In this document: one piece after another, positions 1 through 9,508 of the stretch | Layout of the letters: each line of letters opens with the position of its first letter | How positions within the stretch are numbered: position 1 is the first letter of the stretch | Origin: an uncultured beta proteobacterium | GTDB taxonomy: Bacteria; Pseudomonadota; Gammaproteobacteria; Burkholderiales; SG8-41 | Direction: 5' to 3' | Assembly: GCA_903889565.1 (NCBI GenBank) | Contig: CAISYC010000061.1 | Location: forward strand, 238,825-302,824 | DNA length: 64,000 nucleotides | Position numbers and translations under genes: made by a program | The notes under the pieces: model-generated | What the model was told of the DNA's origin: nothing | Database searches by the model: none | Seen by the model: the letters and a program-made list of their open reading frames with translations, nothing else

Positions 1-3000
1 GGGCGTTGAGTAACGCAGCAACGCGATGTACTCGGAAACCTTTTTGCCGGGCAATTGGCCGCCCTCGCCGGGCTTCGCGCCCTGCGCCATCTTGATCTGA
101 ATTTGTTCCGCGGAGGCCAGGTATTCCCCGGTGACACCGAACCGCCCCGAGGCAACCTGCTTGATTTTCGACTTCAGAAGATCGCCTTCCTTCAGCACCG
201 TGTCGGTCTCGATGTTGTCCTTGCCCAGCCGTGACGCCAGTGTTTCGCCGGCCTTGACCGGCGCGTAGCGGTTACGATCCTCGCCGCCTTCGCCGGTGTT
301 GGATTTGCCGCCGATTCGATTCATGGCGATCGCCAGATTGGTGTGCGCTTCGGTCGAGATCGAGCCCAGCGACATCGCGCCGGTGGCAAAGCGCTTGACG
401 ATTTCTGCGGCCGGCTCCACCTCTTCGATCGGAATCGGTTTGCACTGATCGAAACGGAATTCGAACAAGCCGCGCAGCGTCATGTGACGCTTTGACTGGT
501 CGTTGATTATCTGCGCGTATTCCTGATAGGAAGACAGCGAATTGCTGCGGGTCGAATGCTGCAGCTTCGCGATCGCGTCGGGCGTCCACATGTGGTCTTC
601 GCCGCGCACCCGGTAGGCGTACTCGCCGCCCGCGTCCAGCGCGCGGGCGAGCAACGGGTCGGTTCCGAACGCGGCGCGATGCACGCGTAGCGCCTCTTCG
701 GCGACTTCAAACACGCCGATGCCCTCGACGCTCGAGGTGGTGCCGGCGAAATACTTGTCGATCAGTGTGCGCGACAGACCGACCGCCTCGAAAATTTGTG
801 CGCCGGTATACGACATATAGGTCGAGATGCCCATTTTCGACATAACTTTGCGCAAGCCCTTGCCGATCGCCTTGACGAAATTCTTGATTGCCTTTTTGCC
901 GTCGAAGTCGGGCCCGAACTGGCCGTTCTTGCCGAGTTCAAGCAGGGTTTCGAGCGCCACATAGGGATGGATCGCCTCGGCCCCGTATCCGCCGAGCAAT
1001 GCGAAGTGATGAACCTCGCGCGCCGACCCGGTTTCGACTACCAGACCGGTCGATGTGCGCAGGCCCTTGCCGACGAGATGCTGGTGTATGGCGGACAAGG
1101 CGAGCAGCGCCGGGATTGCGACGTGGTCGCGATCAACCTTGCGGTCGGAAATAATCAGGATTGAATAGCCGCTGCGCACTGCGTCTTCGGCTTGCGCGCG
1201 CAGCGATGCGAGGCGCGCCTCGATGGCCTGGTTGCCCCACGCCGCCGGGTAGCAGATATCGAGTTCGCAGCTTTTGAATTTGCCCTGCGTATAGCGGTCG
1301 ATATGACGGATTTTTTCCATCTCGTAAAAATCGACCACTGGTTGGCTGACTTCGAGCCGCAACGGCGGATTCAATTCGTCGATGCCGAGCAGATTGGGTT
1401 TTGGGCCGATAAACGAAACCAGCGAGGTCACCATTTCTTCACGGATCGGGTCGATCGGCGGATTGGTCACCTGCGCGAACAGCTGTTTGAAATAGTTGTA
1501 GAGCGTCTTGTTCTTGTTCGACAGCACTGCGAGCGGCGAATCGTTGCCCATCGAGCCGGTTGCTTCCTCGCCGTTGAGTGCCATCGGCGTCATCAGGAAC
1601 TTGATGTCTTCCTGCGTGTAGCCGAAGGCCTGCTGGCGGTCGAGCAGCGGCACCGCCGAGCGGTCCGGTTGTTGACGGTCGCTTTCCACCTCGTCGAGCT
1701 TGACGCGGATGCGCTCAATCCATTCGCCGTAAGGCTTTGCCGCGGCCAGCGTTTCCTTCAGTTCCTTGTCATCGATGATGCGGCCTCTTTCGAGATCGAC
1801 GAGGAACATTTTGCCTGGCTGCAGACGCCATTTTTTGACGATTTTCTCTTCCGGTATCGGCAGGCAGCCGCATTCCGAGCCCATGATCACCAGATCATCG
1901 TCGGTGACGATGTAACGCGCAGGCCGCAGCCCGTTGCGATCGAGCGTCGCACCGATCTGCCGGCCATCGGTGAAGGCCATGGCCGCGGGTCCGTCCCACG
2001 GCTCCATCATCGCCGCGTGATATTCGTAGAAAGCGCGGCGGTTGGGATCCATCAGGGTGTGGCTTTCCCACGCCTCCGGAATCATCATCATCATGGCGTG
2101 CGAAACCGAATAGCCGGCCATCACCAGCAGTTCCAGCGCGTTGTCGAAAGACGCCGAGTCGGACTGGCCGTCGTAAATCAGCGGCCACAGTTTTTCAAGG
2201 TCTTTGCCGAGAATCGGGCTTGAAATGGCGCCCTGCCGCGCGCGTATCCAGTTGACGTTACCGCGAAGGGTGTTGATTTCGCCATTATGGGCGATCAGAC
2301 GGAACGGATGCGCCAGATCCCAGGTCGGGAAGGTGTTGGTTGAAAAACGCTGGTGAGCCAGCGCCAGCGCCGAAACCATCCGGGTGTCCTGCAAATCCTT
2401 GTAGTAGGCGCCTACCTGGTCCGCCAGCAGCATGCCTTTGTAGACGATGGTGCGAGCCGACATCGACGCCACGTAAAATTCCTTGCCATGCTCCAGATCG
2501 AGTGCTTGTATGGCGTGCCCCGAACTCTTGCGGATAATGTAGAGCTTGCGCTCGAGCGCATCGGTGACCGTGACGCCGCGGCCACGACCGATGAAGACCT
2601 GCCGTATGACCGGTTCGATTTTCTTGACCGATTCGCCGAGCCCGGAGTTGTCGCGCGGCACATCGCGCCAGCCGAGCAGGGTTTGCCCCTCTTCCTTGAT
2701 GGCGCGCTCGATTTCATATTCACAGGCAAAGCGTGATGCAGGCTCCTGCGGCAAGAACACCATACCGACGCCATATTGGCCCGCGGGCGGCAGTTTCACG
2801 CTTTGAAGCGACATTTCCTCGCGGAACAGGGCATCGGGAATCTGCAGCATGATCCCCGCGCCGTCGCCGGCCAGAGGATCGGCGCCCACGGCGCCGCGGT
2901 GGGTCAGATTTTTGAGGATCTGCAGGCCCTGCTCGACAATCGAATGGGATTTGGCGCCTTTGATATGGGCGACAAAGCCGACGCCACAGGCGTCATGTTC

Positions 3001-3045
3001 ATTGGCGGGATCGTAAAGTCCCTGGGCACGGGGCGGCTGCGTCAC
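1..3045 (-). CDS. gltB: Glutamate synthase (NADPH) large subunit, 3' part outside window
   Basis: Large subunit of glutamate synthase, which makes two glutamates from glutamine and 2-oxoglutarate in nitrogen assimilation. The start is GTG at 3045 with the Shine-Dalgarno GCGAGG just upstream. The protein begins MTQPPRAQGLYDPANEHDAC; Cys20 in the CGVGF context is the expected N-terminal nucleophile of the glutaminase domain after removal of a 19-residue propeptide. The class II amidotransferase domain fills roughly residues 20-430 (for example TFPTWDLAHPFRLIAHNGE), followed by the central domain and the start of the FMN-binding synthase domain with AQGAKPGEGGQLPGKKV near the window edge. 1015 of about 1500 codons are present. 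It is the last gene of the minus-strand block after dgt, but has its own promoter and a terminator-like leader. Confidence 0.96.
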   Translation of the reverse strand, partial: MTQPPRAQGLYDPANEHDACGVGFVAHIKGAKSHSIVEQGLQILKNLTHRGAVGADPLAGDGAGIMLQIPDALFREEMSLQSVKLPPAGQYGVGMVFLPQEPASRFACEYEIERAIKEEGQTLLGWRDVPRDNSGLGESVKKIEPVIRQVFIGRGRGVTVTDALERKLYIIRKSSGHAIQALDLEHGKEFYVASMSARTIVYKGMLLADQVGAYYKDLQDTRMVSALALAHQRFSTNTFPTWDLAHPFRLIAHNGEINTLRGNVNWIRARQGAISSPILGKDLEKLWPLIYDGQSDSASFDNALELLVMAGYSVSHAMMMMIPEAWESHTLMDPNRRAFYEYHAAMMEPWDGPAAMAFTDGRQIGATLDRNGLRPARYIVTDDDLVIMGSECGCLPIPEEKIVKKWRLQPGKMFLVDLERGRIIDDKELKETLAAAKPYGEWIERIRVKLDEVESDRQQPDRSAVPLLDRQQAFGYTQEDIKFLMTPMALNGEEATGSMGNDSPLAVLSNKNKTLYNYFKQLFAQVTNPPIDPIREEMVTSLVSFIGPKPNLLGIDELNPPLRLEVSQPVVDFYEMEKIRHIDRYTQGKFKSCELDICYPAAWGNQAIEARLASLRAQAEDAVRSGYSILIISDRKVDRDHVAIPALLALSAIHQHLVGKGLRTSTGLVVETGSAREVHHFALLGGYGAEAIHPYVALETLLELGKNGQFGPDFDGKKAIKNFVKAIGKGLRKVMSKMGISTYMSYTGAQIFEAVGLSRTLIDKYFAGTTSSVEGIGVFEVAEEALRVHRAAFGTDPLLARALDAGGEYAYRVRGEDHMWTPDAIAKLQHSTRSNSLSSYQEYAQIINDQSKRHMTLRGLFEFRFDQCKPIPIEEVEPAAEIVKRFATGAMSLGSISTEAHTNLAIAMNRIGGKSNTGEGGEDRNRYAPVKAGETLASRLGKDNIETDTVLKEGDLLKSKIKQVASGRFGVTGEYLASAEQIQIKMAQGAKPGEGGQLPGKKVSEYIALLRYSTP

Positions 3046-3061
3046 GGATTACCTCGCGGGT

Positions 3062-3091
3062 AAAAAAGGCCGGTTGAATATCAACCGGCCT
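3062..3091 (-). terminator. Intrinsic terminator/attenuator-like hairpin in the gltB leader
   Basis: A perfect 11-bp stem (arms 3067-3077 and 3081-3091, three-base loop) is followed on the minus strand by six U (A-tract 3062-3067). It ends 17 bases before the gltB start codon and leaves the Shine-Dalgarno free. It lies downstream of the predicted gltB promoter, so it could stop gltB transcripts as well as read-through from dgt. Confidence 0.75.
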
Positions 3092-3122
3092 GAATTTGCA
3101 AAAAACACGGCGAAACGTTTGA

Positions 3123-3151
3123 AATATACAGCCATAGGGGGCGGACTTCAA
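3123..3151 (-). promoter_or_regulatory. Predicted sigma-70 promoter of gltB
   Basis: On the minus strand TTGAAG (3146-3151), a 17-base spacer and TATATT (3123-3128) give a good sigma-70 match. Transcription would start near 3116, giving a leader of about 70 bases that contains the 3062-3091 hairpin. Confidence 0.55.
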
Positions 3152-3227
3152 GGCCTTGAAATTCCTTGAAAATCAATTGCCGGCACGGCCGGGCGACAGG
3201 AAACTGCTGCAATGCGGCAATTCTTGC

Positions 3228-4349
3228 CTAAATTTCGTCCACGGCGAATAGCCGCCGATGCTCGCGCATGGCATAGCGATCTGTCATGCCGGCGATGTAA
3301 TCGGCGACCATGCGTGGCCGTTCTGCGTCCTTGCTGGTTTGATATTGCGGCGGCAAGAGTCTGGGGTCGGACAAAAACGCATCAAAGAGTTCGCTGACGA
3401 CCCGGCGCGCCTTGGCTGTCATGCGCGCTACCTGATAATGGCGGTAAAGGTGGTCGCGCAGAAAATGTTTGAGTTCAAGTTGCTGCTTTTCAAGTGCCAC
3501 GCTGAACGCAACCAGTGGCGGTGCATCGCGCACATCGTCAACACTTTGCGGTGCGTGGTGCCGGATGTTGCGTGCCGTTTGCCGCGTTAAATCCACCACC
3601 AGCGTACTGATCATGCGTCGCACGGTTTCGTGCACAAGGCGACGCGCATCAAGTTTCGGGTAAGTCACCAACACTAGTTTTTTGTGACGTGCAAACAAAC
3701 TCACTTCGGAAAGCTGCTCGATCGTCAGCAAACCCGAACGCAATCCGTCATCGACGTCGTGGTTGTTATACGCGAGTTCATCGGCAAGATTTGCAAGCTG
3801 GGCTTCCAGCGAGGGCCTGCGGCGGTTGATGAATCGCCGCCCGAGATCGCCGAGCAATCTGGCGTGCTTGAGCGAACAATGTTTCAGTATGCCTTCGCGG
3901 GTTTCGAAGCACAGGTTTAGCCCATCGAACGCGGCGTAGCGCTGCTCCAGCAAATCGACGACACGCAATGATTGCAGATTGTGTTCGAATCCGCCGTGCG
4001 GCTTCATGCAAAGGTTTAGCGCATCCTGCCCGGCATGTCCGAACGGCGTATGTCCGAGGTCGTGTGCCAACGAAATGGCTTCGACCAGGTCCTCGTTCAG
4101 GCGCAGGCTGCGCGCGACGGAGCGGGCAATTTGCGCGACTTCGAGACTGTGCGTCAATCGCGTGCGGAACAAGTCGCCTTCGTGATTGACGAATACCTGC
4201 GTCTTGTATTCGAGGCGGCGAAAGGCGGTTGAATGAATGATGCGATCGCGGTCACGTTGAAACTCGCTGCGGCCGACCGGTGCCGCTTCGCGTATCCGCC
4301 GCCCGCGTGAATTTTGCGCGTTCACCGCATAAACCGCGGGTTCAATCAT
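3228..4349 (-). CDS. dgt: dGTP triphosphohydrolase-like HD-domain protein
   Basis: Deoxyguanosinetriphosphate triphosphohydrolase-like protein of 373 residues, in the family that cleaves dNTPs to deoxynucleoside and triphosphate. The metal-binding HD motif is visible: His67 in RLTHSLEVA and His96-Asp97 in [16 protein letters not shown] chose the ATG at 4349, which overlaps the aroB stop by eight bases (translational coupling); an upstream in-frame ATG inside aroB is possible but would add 16 residues unlike the family. The aroK-aroB-dgt-gltB order is familiar in betaproteobacteria. Substrate preference cannot be read from the sequence. Confidence 0.9.
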   Translation of the reverse strand: MIEPAVYAVNAQNSRGRRIREAAPVGRSEFQRDRDRIIHSTAFRRLEYKTQVFVNHEGDLFRTRLTHSLEVAQIARSVARSLRLNEDLVEAISLAHDLGHTPFGHAGQDALNLCMKPHGGFEHNLQSLRVVDLLEQRYAAFDGLNLCFETREGILKHCSLKHARLLGDLGRRFINRRRPSLEAQLANLADELAYNNHDVDDGLRSGLLTIEQLSEVSLFARHKKLVLVTYPKLDARRLVHETVRRMISTLVVDLTRQTARNIRHHAPQSVDDVRDAPPLVAFSVALEKQQLELKHFLRDHLYRHYQVARMTAKARRVVSELFDAFLSDPRLLPPQYQTSKDAERPRMVADYIAGMTDRYAMREHRRLFAVDEI

Positions 4350-5433
4350 GGCTGACCGATGCCGCAAGGGCCTGCAACAGAGCATCGCGACCGACATCGG
4401 CTGTCAGATAGGCTTCGCCAATGGCGCGCAGCAAAATGAAGCGCAGTTTTCCGCCCTCGACTTTTTTGTCATGCCCCATCAACTCAAGGTAGCGGTCCGC
4501 GCCCAAAGCCGGTAACGCAACCGGCAAATGCGCGCGCGCAAGGATCGATTCGACCCGTCCAACATTGTCGGCGCCCAGCAGCCCCAGAATTTGCGACAGC
4601 TTGGCCGCGGCAACCATGCCTGCGGCAACCGCTTCGCCATGCAGCCATTTTCCATAACCCATGCCGGACTCGATGGCGTGACCGAAGGTGTGACCGAGAT
4701 TGAGCGTCGCACGTTCTCCCGTTTCCTCGCGTTCGTCGGCGGCGACCACCGCCGCCTTGTTTTCGCAGGAGCGCAGAATTGCGTAGGCCAGTGCGGCGGG
4801 ATCGCGCGCATTCAGCGCTTCAATATTCGGTTCCAGCCAGTCAAAAAACGCGTGGTCACGAATGAGACCATACTTGATAACCTCGGCGAGGCCGGCGTAC
4901 AGTTCCCGGTCCGGCAGCGTGTTCAGTGTTTCGGTGTCGGCGATAACCGCCTGCGGCTGGTAAAAAGCGCCGATCATGTTTTTTCCGCGCGGATGATTGA
5001 TGGCGGTCTTGCCGCCGACCGACGAGTCCACCAGCGCGAGCAGCGTTGTCGGCACCTGGATAAACGGTACTCCGCGCAGATAGGTGGCGGCGGCAAATCC
5101 GGTGAGATCGCCGACCACGCCGCCACCGAGTGCGATCAGTGTGCTGCGGCGCTCGCAACGCGCTGCCAGCAACGCGTCGAATATTGAGTTCAGCGATTCC
5201 CAGTTTTTGTGTTCCTCGCCTGCCGGCAGGATGACCGGGGTAACCTGTACCCCGGCTTCGGCGAGCGTCGCGGTCAAACGCTGGAGATATAACGGGGCGA
5301 CATTGCTGTCGGTGACAATGGCCGCTCGCGGTTGCGGCATGTGCCGTACAAACAATTCACCCTGCTTCAGCAGCTGAGTGCCGATATAGATCGGGTAGGC
5401 GCGTTCGCCGAGAGACACTTCCAGTGTTTGCAT
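4342..5433 (-). CDS. aroB: 3-dehydroquinate synthase
   Basis: Second step of the shikimate pathway: converts DAHP to 3-dehydroquinate with NAD and a divalent metal in the cytoplasm. 363 residues, the usual length. The NAD-binding stretch [19 protein letters not shown], the segment [19 protein letters not shown] and the metal-site region [12 protein letters not shown] are all present. It follows aroK by 23 bases and overlaps dgt, so it is part of the aroK-aroB-dgt transcription unit. The pathway leads to chorismate, which is also the expected substrate of the chorismatase at 49758-50828. Confidence 0.97.
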   Translation of the reverse strand: MQTLEVSLGERAYPIYIGTQLLKQGELFVRHMPQPRAAIVTDSNVAPLYLQRLTATLAEAGVQVTPVILPAGEEHKNWESLNSIFDALLAARCERRSTLIALGGGVVGDLTGFAAATYLRGVPFIQVPTTLLALVDSSVGGKTAINHPRGKNMIGAFYQPQAVIADTETLNTLPDRELYAGLAEVIKYGLIRDHAFFDWLEPNIEALNARDPAALAYAILRSCENKAAVVAADEREETGERATLNLGHTFGHAIESGMGYGKWLHGEAVAAGMVAAAKLSQILGLLGADNVGRVESILARAHLPVALPALGADRYLELMGHDKKVEGGKLRFILLRAIGEAYLTADVGRDALLQALAASVSHD

Positions 5434-5456
5434 AGCAGATTTTCAGTACGGTGGCG

Positions 5457-6035
5457 TTATGCGCTACCGGCTTCGCGGGGTCGCAGGCGTTCTTGCAACT
5501 GCTGCTCGAGCCGGTGCGCGAGACTGCGCACGCTTTGGCTGCCGGTGTCGACAATGATCGACGCGACTTCGCGATACAGCGGGTCGCGCTCGGTGAAAAG
5601 CTGTTCCAGTTTGGCCTGCGGATCGGCGGTCTGCAGCAGCGGGCGATTGCGGTCGTTGCGCGTACGCTGCCACAGATCGGACGGCGCGGCGCGCAGATAG
5701 ACGACGGTGCCGTTTGCGGAAAGATTGCGCCGGTTTTCCGGGCTGATGACCGCGCCGCCGCCGGTCGCCAGTACAATTTCCGGCAGGGTGGTCAGTTCGC
5801 GCAGCACCGCGGTTTCGCGCGCGCGAAATCCCTGTTCTCCCTCGATGTCGAATATGACCGGTATCTTGACGCCGGTGCGCCGCTCGATTTCATGATCGCA
5901 ATCGTAAAAGGTCTTGCCGAGGCGCTTGGCCAGAAAGCGTCCTACGGACGTCTTTCCAGCGCCCATCAATCCGACGAGATAAATATTGCCGGGCAAAGGC
6001 GTCTCTGCCCGGTGGGCGGCTGGGCTCGGGAACAT
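5457..6035 (-). CDS. aroK: Shikimate kinase
   Basis: Phosphorylates shikimate with ATP at the 3-hydroxyl. 192 residues with the P-loop GLMGAGKTS at 22-30, the shikimate-binding region around [12 protein letters not shown], and the RENRR/RNDR basic segments of the lid region. The N-terminal 15 residues before the first strand are a short extension; the ATG at 6035 is the only good start. It lies 89 bases downstream of pilQ on the same strand, the classic pilMNOPQ-aroKB arrangement. Confidence 0.96.
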   Translation of the reverse strand: MFPSPAAHRAETPLPGNIYLVGLMGAGKTSVGRFLAKRLGKTFYDCDHEIERRTGVKIPVIFDIEGEQGFRARETAVLRELTTLPEIVLATGGGAVISPENRRNLSANGTVVYLRAAPSDLWQRTRNDRNRPLLQTADPQAKLEQLFTERDPLYREVASIIVDTGSQSVRSLAHRLEQQLQERLRPREAGSA

Positions 6036-6124
6036 CCCATTATTCTAGCCTGAAACCGGCGTTGCTCCGGGTTTCGGCAACCATGACCGCCGGGGCCAGC
6101 CCGGCGGCGTTGGTCTTCTTGCGT

Positions 6125-8284
6125 TTAACGCAGACTGACGTTGTTCTTGACGATGCGTGGGCTGATGAAGATCAGCAACTCGCTCTTGTTATCGACCTTT
6201 GCGTTGTTCCGGAACATGAAGCCGATGTAAGGAATGTCGCCCAGCACCGGGATCTTGGTGGTCGAATCCGATTCGGTCTGGGTATAAATACCACCGATCA
6301 CCACGGTGCCGCCGTTTTGCACCAGCACGGACGTTGTGATCTGCTTAGTATCGATTGCCGGCGGTGTGGTGGCCAACGCGCTGATGCTGTCCTTGTGGAT
6401 GTTCAAATCCATGATGATATTGTCGTCGGGGGTGATCTGCGGCTTGACCTTGAGGCTCAGCGTTGCCGATTTGAACGAGACGCTGGTGGCGCCGCTGGAG
6501 GTTGCCTGTTGGTAGGGAATCTGCGTGCCCTGTTCGATCGTCGCTTCGATCTGGTCGGCGGTAATCACACGCGGGCTGGAGATGATCTTGCCCTTGCCGT
6601 CCGCCTGCAGTGCCGACACTTCCATGTTGATAAAGCGGGTCAAATTATTGTTAAAAAGTATCATCGAAAATACGCCAGCCGGGGCGCCACCCAAGCCGGC
6701 AGCCGGCAGGTTGACGCCAAGGGTCTGGCTCAGGGTTGGTACCGGCGACCCGAATTGGCCCGTGTTGTAAGTAGTTTGTTCAAGAGAGGCGCCAACCGTC
6801 CCACTGTTTGAGCTGTTTAGTATGCTGCCCCCGGTAGCACCGTTTCCGACCGCGTTGAATCCGAGCCGGGCGCCGAGATTGCGGCTGAACGTGTCGGACG
6901 CTTCGACGATGCGCGCCTCGATCAACACTTGGCGGACCGGGATATCGATTTTTTTGATCAAGGCACGGACCTGCTCGAGACGGCTTGGCGTGTCCTGCAC
7001 GAACAGCGTATTGGTGCGCGCATCGACCACCGCGCTGCCGCGCTTGGACAGGATCGGCTGTGTCTTGTCGCCGAGCAGCTTCTGAACCGCGTCCGCCTTC
7101 TGGTAGTTGATCTGGAACGATTCGGTACGCACCGGCTCAAGATCGGAGATCTGTGCCTGGGCTTCCAGTGCGAGTTTTTCCTTGGTTGCCAATTCGTCGC
7201 GCGGTGCAATCCAGACGACATTGCCGTTCTTGCGCATGTCGAGACCTTTGGTTTGCAGAATGATGTCGAGCGCCTGGTCCCATGGCACGTCTTTCAGTCG
7301 CAGCGTCAGATTGCCGCCGACGGTGTCACTGGTGATGAAATTGAAGCCGGTGAAATCGGCAATCACCTGCAGCACCGCCCGAACCTCGACGTTCTGGAAG
7401 TTGAGTGACAGTTTCTCGCCGGTGTAGCCGATCCGCGAGCCCTGGATCAGCTTGGTCGGATCCTCGACGATCGGTTTGATTTCGACGATGAAGCGGTTAT
7501 CGGTCTGGTAAGCCGAATGTTCCCACAGGCCCTTGGGCTCGATCGTGATGCGCGAATTGCCGCCCTGGACAAACGTGTCGATGGTTTGCACCGGCGTGGC
7601 GAAATCCAGCACGTCGAGCCGGCGTTCGAGGTTTTTCGGCAGGGTCGTGTTCTGAAATTCGATGACCAGATTCTTGCCCTGCTGCTGTAAATCGATACCG
7701 ACCGCATTGTCGGAAAGGTCGACGATGATGCGGCCCTCGCCATTGGGCCCGCGCCGGAAGGTGACATCGCGCAGCGAGTGCTTGTTATCAACGGACTTGG
7801 CTTCGGCAAAATGCGAGGTGACCGCCGTCGCGCCCGCGGGTGTGGCGGCTGCGACGCCGGCTGCGCCCTGCAGTGTGATGACGACCACCTTGCCATCGAC
7901 CCTGGTTTCGTAGCCAAGCGACTTGTTAAGATTCAAAACCACCCGCGTGCGGTCACCGGCCTGCACAATTTTCATATTGCGCAAATCGCCGTCGCCGACC
8001 TCCTGGCTGTTTTTGCCCAGACCGTTGGCGGTGCCCGGAAAGTCGAATGCGATAAGCGGCGGATTGTTGATGGTAAATCCCTTTGGCGGATTGCTCATTG
8101 GTTCCTTGAGCGTGACCCGGATCACGATGTTTCCGCCCTGCTGGCCAGCGACATCAATTGCGTCGATGCTGTTCAATGGGTCGGGCGCCGTTGTTTGCGC
8201 GGAGGTAAATCCCGCCGCAGCGCAGATTGCGAATGCCAGCGCAATCCTCGTCGCCAACCGGGAAATGGAGTGAAATGCATTCAT
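6125..8284 (-). CDS. pilQ: Type IV pilus secretin PilQ
   Basis: Outer-membrane secretin through which the type IV pilus (or DNA) passes. 719 residues from the ATG at 8284, preceded by a strong AGGAGG; a longer frame to 8332 exists but lacks such a site. Order: signal peptide 1-30 ending FTSAQ, two AMIN-type peptidoglycan-binding domains (about 35-280), a secretin/TonB short N-terminal domain starting near LNFQNVEVRAVLQVIADFTG, a NolW-like domain around SFQINYQKADAVQKLL, then the C-terminal secretin domain with VPVLGDIPYIGFMFR and the terminal LLIFISPRIV. Last of the five pilMNOPQ genes; PilP is its expected partner. Confidence 0.97.
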   Translation of the reverse strand: MNAFHSISRLATRIALAFAICAAAGFTSAQTTAPDPLNSIDAIDVAGQQGGNIVIRVTLKEPMSNPPKGFTINNPPLIAFDFPGTANGLGKNSQEVGDGDLRNMKIVQAGDRTRVVLNLNKSLGYETRVDGKVVVITLQGAAGVAAATPAGATAVTSHFAEAKSVDNKHSLRDVTFRRGPNGEGRIIVDLSDNAVGIDLQQQGKNLVIEFQNTTLPKNLERRLDVLDFATPVQTIDTFVQGGNSRITIEPKGLWEHSAYQTDNRFIVEIKPIVEDPTKLIQGSRIGYTGEKLSLNFQNVEVRAVLQVIADFTGFNFITSDTVGGNLTLRLKDVPWDQALDIILQTKGLDMRKNGNVVWIAPRDELATKEKLALEAQAQISDLEPVRTESFQINYQKADAVQKLLGDKTQPILSKRGSAVVDARTNTLFVQDTPSRLEQVRALIKKIDIPVRQVLIEARIVEASDTFSRNLGARLGFNAVGNGATGGSILNSSNSGTVGASLEQTTYNTGQFGSPVPTLSQTLGVNLPAAGLGGAPAGVFSMILFNNNLTRFINMEVSALQADGKGKIISSPRVITADQIEATIEQGTQIPYQQATSSGATSVSFKSATLSLKVKPQITPDDNIIMDLNIHKDSISALATTPPAIDTKQITTSVLVQNGGTVVIGGIYTQTESDSTTKIPVLGDIPYIGFMFRNNAKVDNKSELLIFISPRIVKNNVSLR

Positions 8285-8358
8285 GGTGTTGCCTCCTGTT
8301 CTAGCTGCGTGCTGCACGGTTAGATGCGGCATGCCCTGCCCAACGGAATTCTCGTCAA

Positions 8359-8871
8359 CTACTCAACCAGCGTCATGGTGCTGATACGTTCTGTCCAATC
8401 GCCGCCACTGTCCTGCACGATCTCTTTGAGCTTGATCGTCGATTCGTTGATGTCGGTAATCAGGCCGAAATTTTGGCCCAGATAATTACCGACCTTCACC
8501 CTGAATAAATTGTTGTCCGGACTCTTGACCAGCGCGAAATTGGTTTTGCCCTGCTGCAGGGTGCCAACCATGCGGAGGTTTTCGATCGGATAAGCCTCCA
8601 GCGGTTCCTTGCGCCGTGTGAGATCTGGCTGGATGCCACCGCCGGCCGCGGTTTTCGGCGGCTCGATCTTGCGCGGTTTGAACGGATCGACCAGATCGTA
8701 AGCGTCGTAGTTGAACGGTTCGTAAGGTTTGACGTCGGGTAGCGGCGGAATTCGGCCGCGCGGGAGATTGTCGGATTCCTTGACGAATTGCCGCAGGTCG
8801 GAATATTGCTCGCCGCCGCATGACGCGAGCGCGAGAGTGGCGACGACGAGAATGATTGCTTGGCTTCTCAT
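8359..8871 (-). CDS. pilP: Type IV pilus assembly lipoprotein PilP
   Basis: Inner-membrane lipoprotein that connects the PilM/N/O platform to the PilQ secretin. 170 residues with a lipoprotein signal peptide (lipobox ending LASC, Cys18) followed by a disordered proline-rich linker and the compact C-terminal beta domain (MVGTLQQGKTNFALV and VKVGNYLGQNFG). The ATG overlaps the pilO stop by four bases. A 74-base gap separates it from pilQ. Confidence 0.95.
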   Translation of the reverse strand: MRSQAIILVVATLALASCGGEQYSDLRQFVKESDNLPRGRIPPLPDVKPYEPFNYDAYDLVDPFKPRKIEPPKTAAGGGIQPDLTRRKEPLEAYPIENLRMVGTLQQGKTNFALVKSPDNNLFRVKVGNYLGQNFGLITDINESTIKLKEIVQDSGGDWTERISTMTLVE

Positions 8872-9503
8872 TTTTTCGCGGCCTTGCTGTCTTTTGCCGA
8901 CTTGCGCTGCTTGGCTATTTCGTCGTCGTCGAGATAACGATAGGTCTTGGCGACCGCGTCCATTGCCAGTGCGCCGCCCGGTGCCTGTGCCAGGCTGATG
9001 TCGTTGAGCAGGACGATGCGCGACAATTTGGATATGTCGCTGGCGAACGCACCCATGTCGTGATAATTGCCGGTGACCCGAATGGTGATGGGCAGCTCGG
9101 CGTAGAACTCGGAGATGGTTTCGGTTCCTGCCGGTTTGAACAATTCGAATTGCAGGCCGCGACCAAGCCCGGCCTGATTGATGTCGGTCAGCAACGCTTC
9201 CATTTCCGATTTGCTCGGCAGCTGCTTGAGCAGCGTGCCGAACGATTTCTCGATGTCATCGAGCTGTTTACGATACGCATCGAGATCGATCGCCTGCTTT
9301 TTCTTGTCGAGAAACGTGTCGCGCAGGGTAAGTTCCTTGCGCTTGGCCGCGTCGATCGCATCGACCTGATCCTGCCAATCGAAAAAATAGCTCGCGGCAA
9401 TACACCCCAGAAATACGACCAGCAGTACGCCGAGCTTGGGCAACGCCGGCCAGCTGCCGATTTCCTTCGGATCGAGACGCCGCAAATCATCCAGTGTCAT
9501 CAT
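8868..9503 (-). CDS. pilO: Type IV pilus inner-membrane protein PilO
   Basis: Bitopic inner-membrane protein that pairs with PilN. 211 residues: a short cytoplasmic N-terminus, one transmembrane helix (about 25-43, VLLVVFLGCIAASYFF), a coiled-coil stretch (about 55-100) and a ferredoxin-like periplasmic domain. The C-terminus is lysine-rich. Overlaps pilP by four bases and starts five bases after pilN. Confidence 0.95.
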   Translation of the reverse strand: MMTLDDLRRLDPKEIGSWPALPKLGVLLVVFLGCIAASYFFDWQDQVDAIDAAKRKELTLRDTFLDKKKQAIDLDAYRKQLDDIEKSFGTLLKQLPSKSEMEALLTDINQAGLGRGLQFELFKPAGTETISEFYAELPITIRVTGNYHDMGAFASDISKLSRIVLLNDISLAQAPGGALAMDAVAKTYRYLDDDEIAKQRKSAKDSKAAKK

Positions 9504-9508
9504 GATCG

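Noticed and set aside
1192..2223. 343-codon plus-strand open frame
   Set aside because: Exactly antisense to gltB; composition is that of a codon-bias shadow with no family resemblance.
6088..6106. GC-rich hairpin between pilQ and aroK
   Set aside because: 7-bp stem without a U-tract on either strand; not a convincing terminator.
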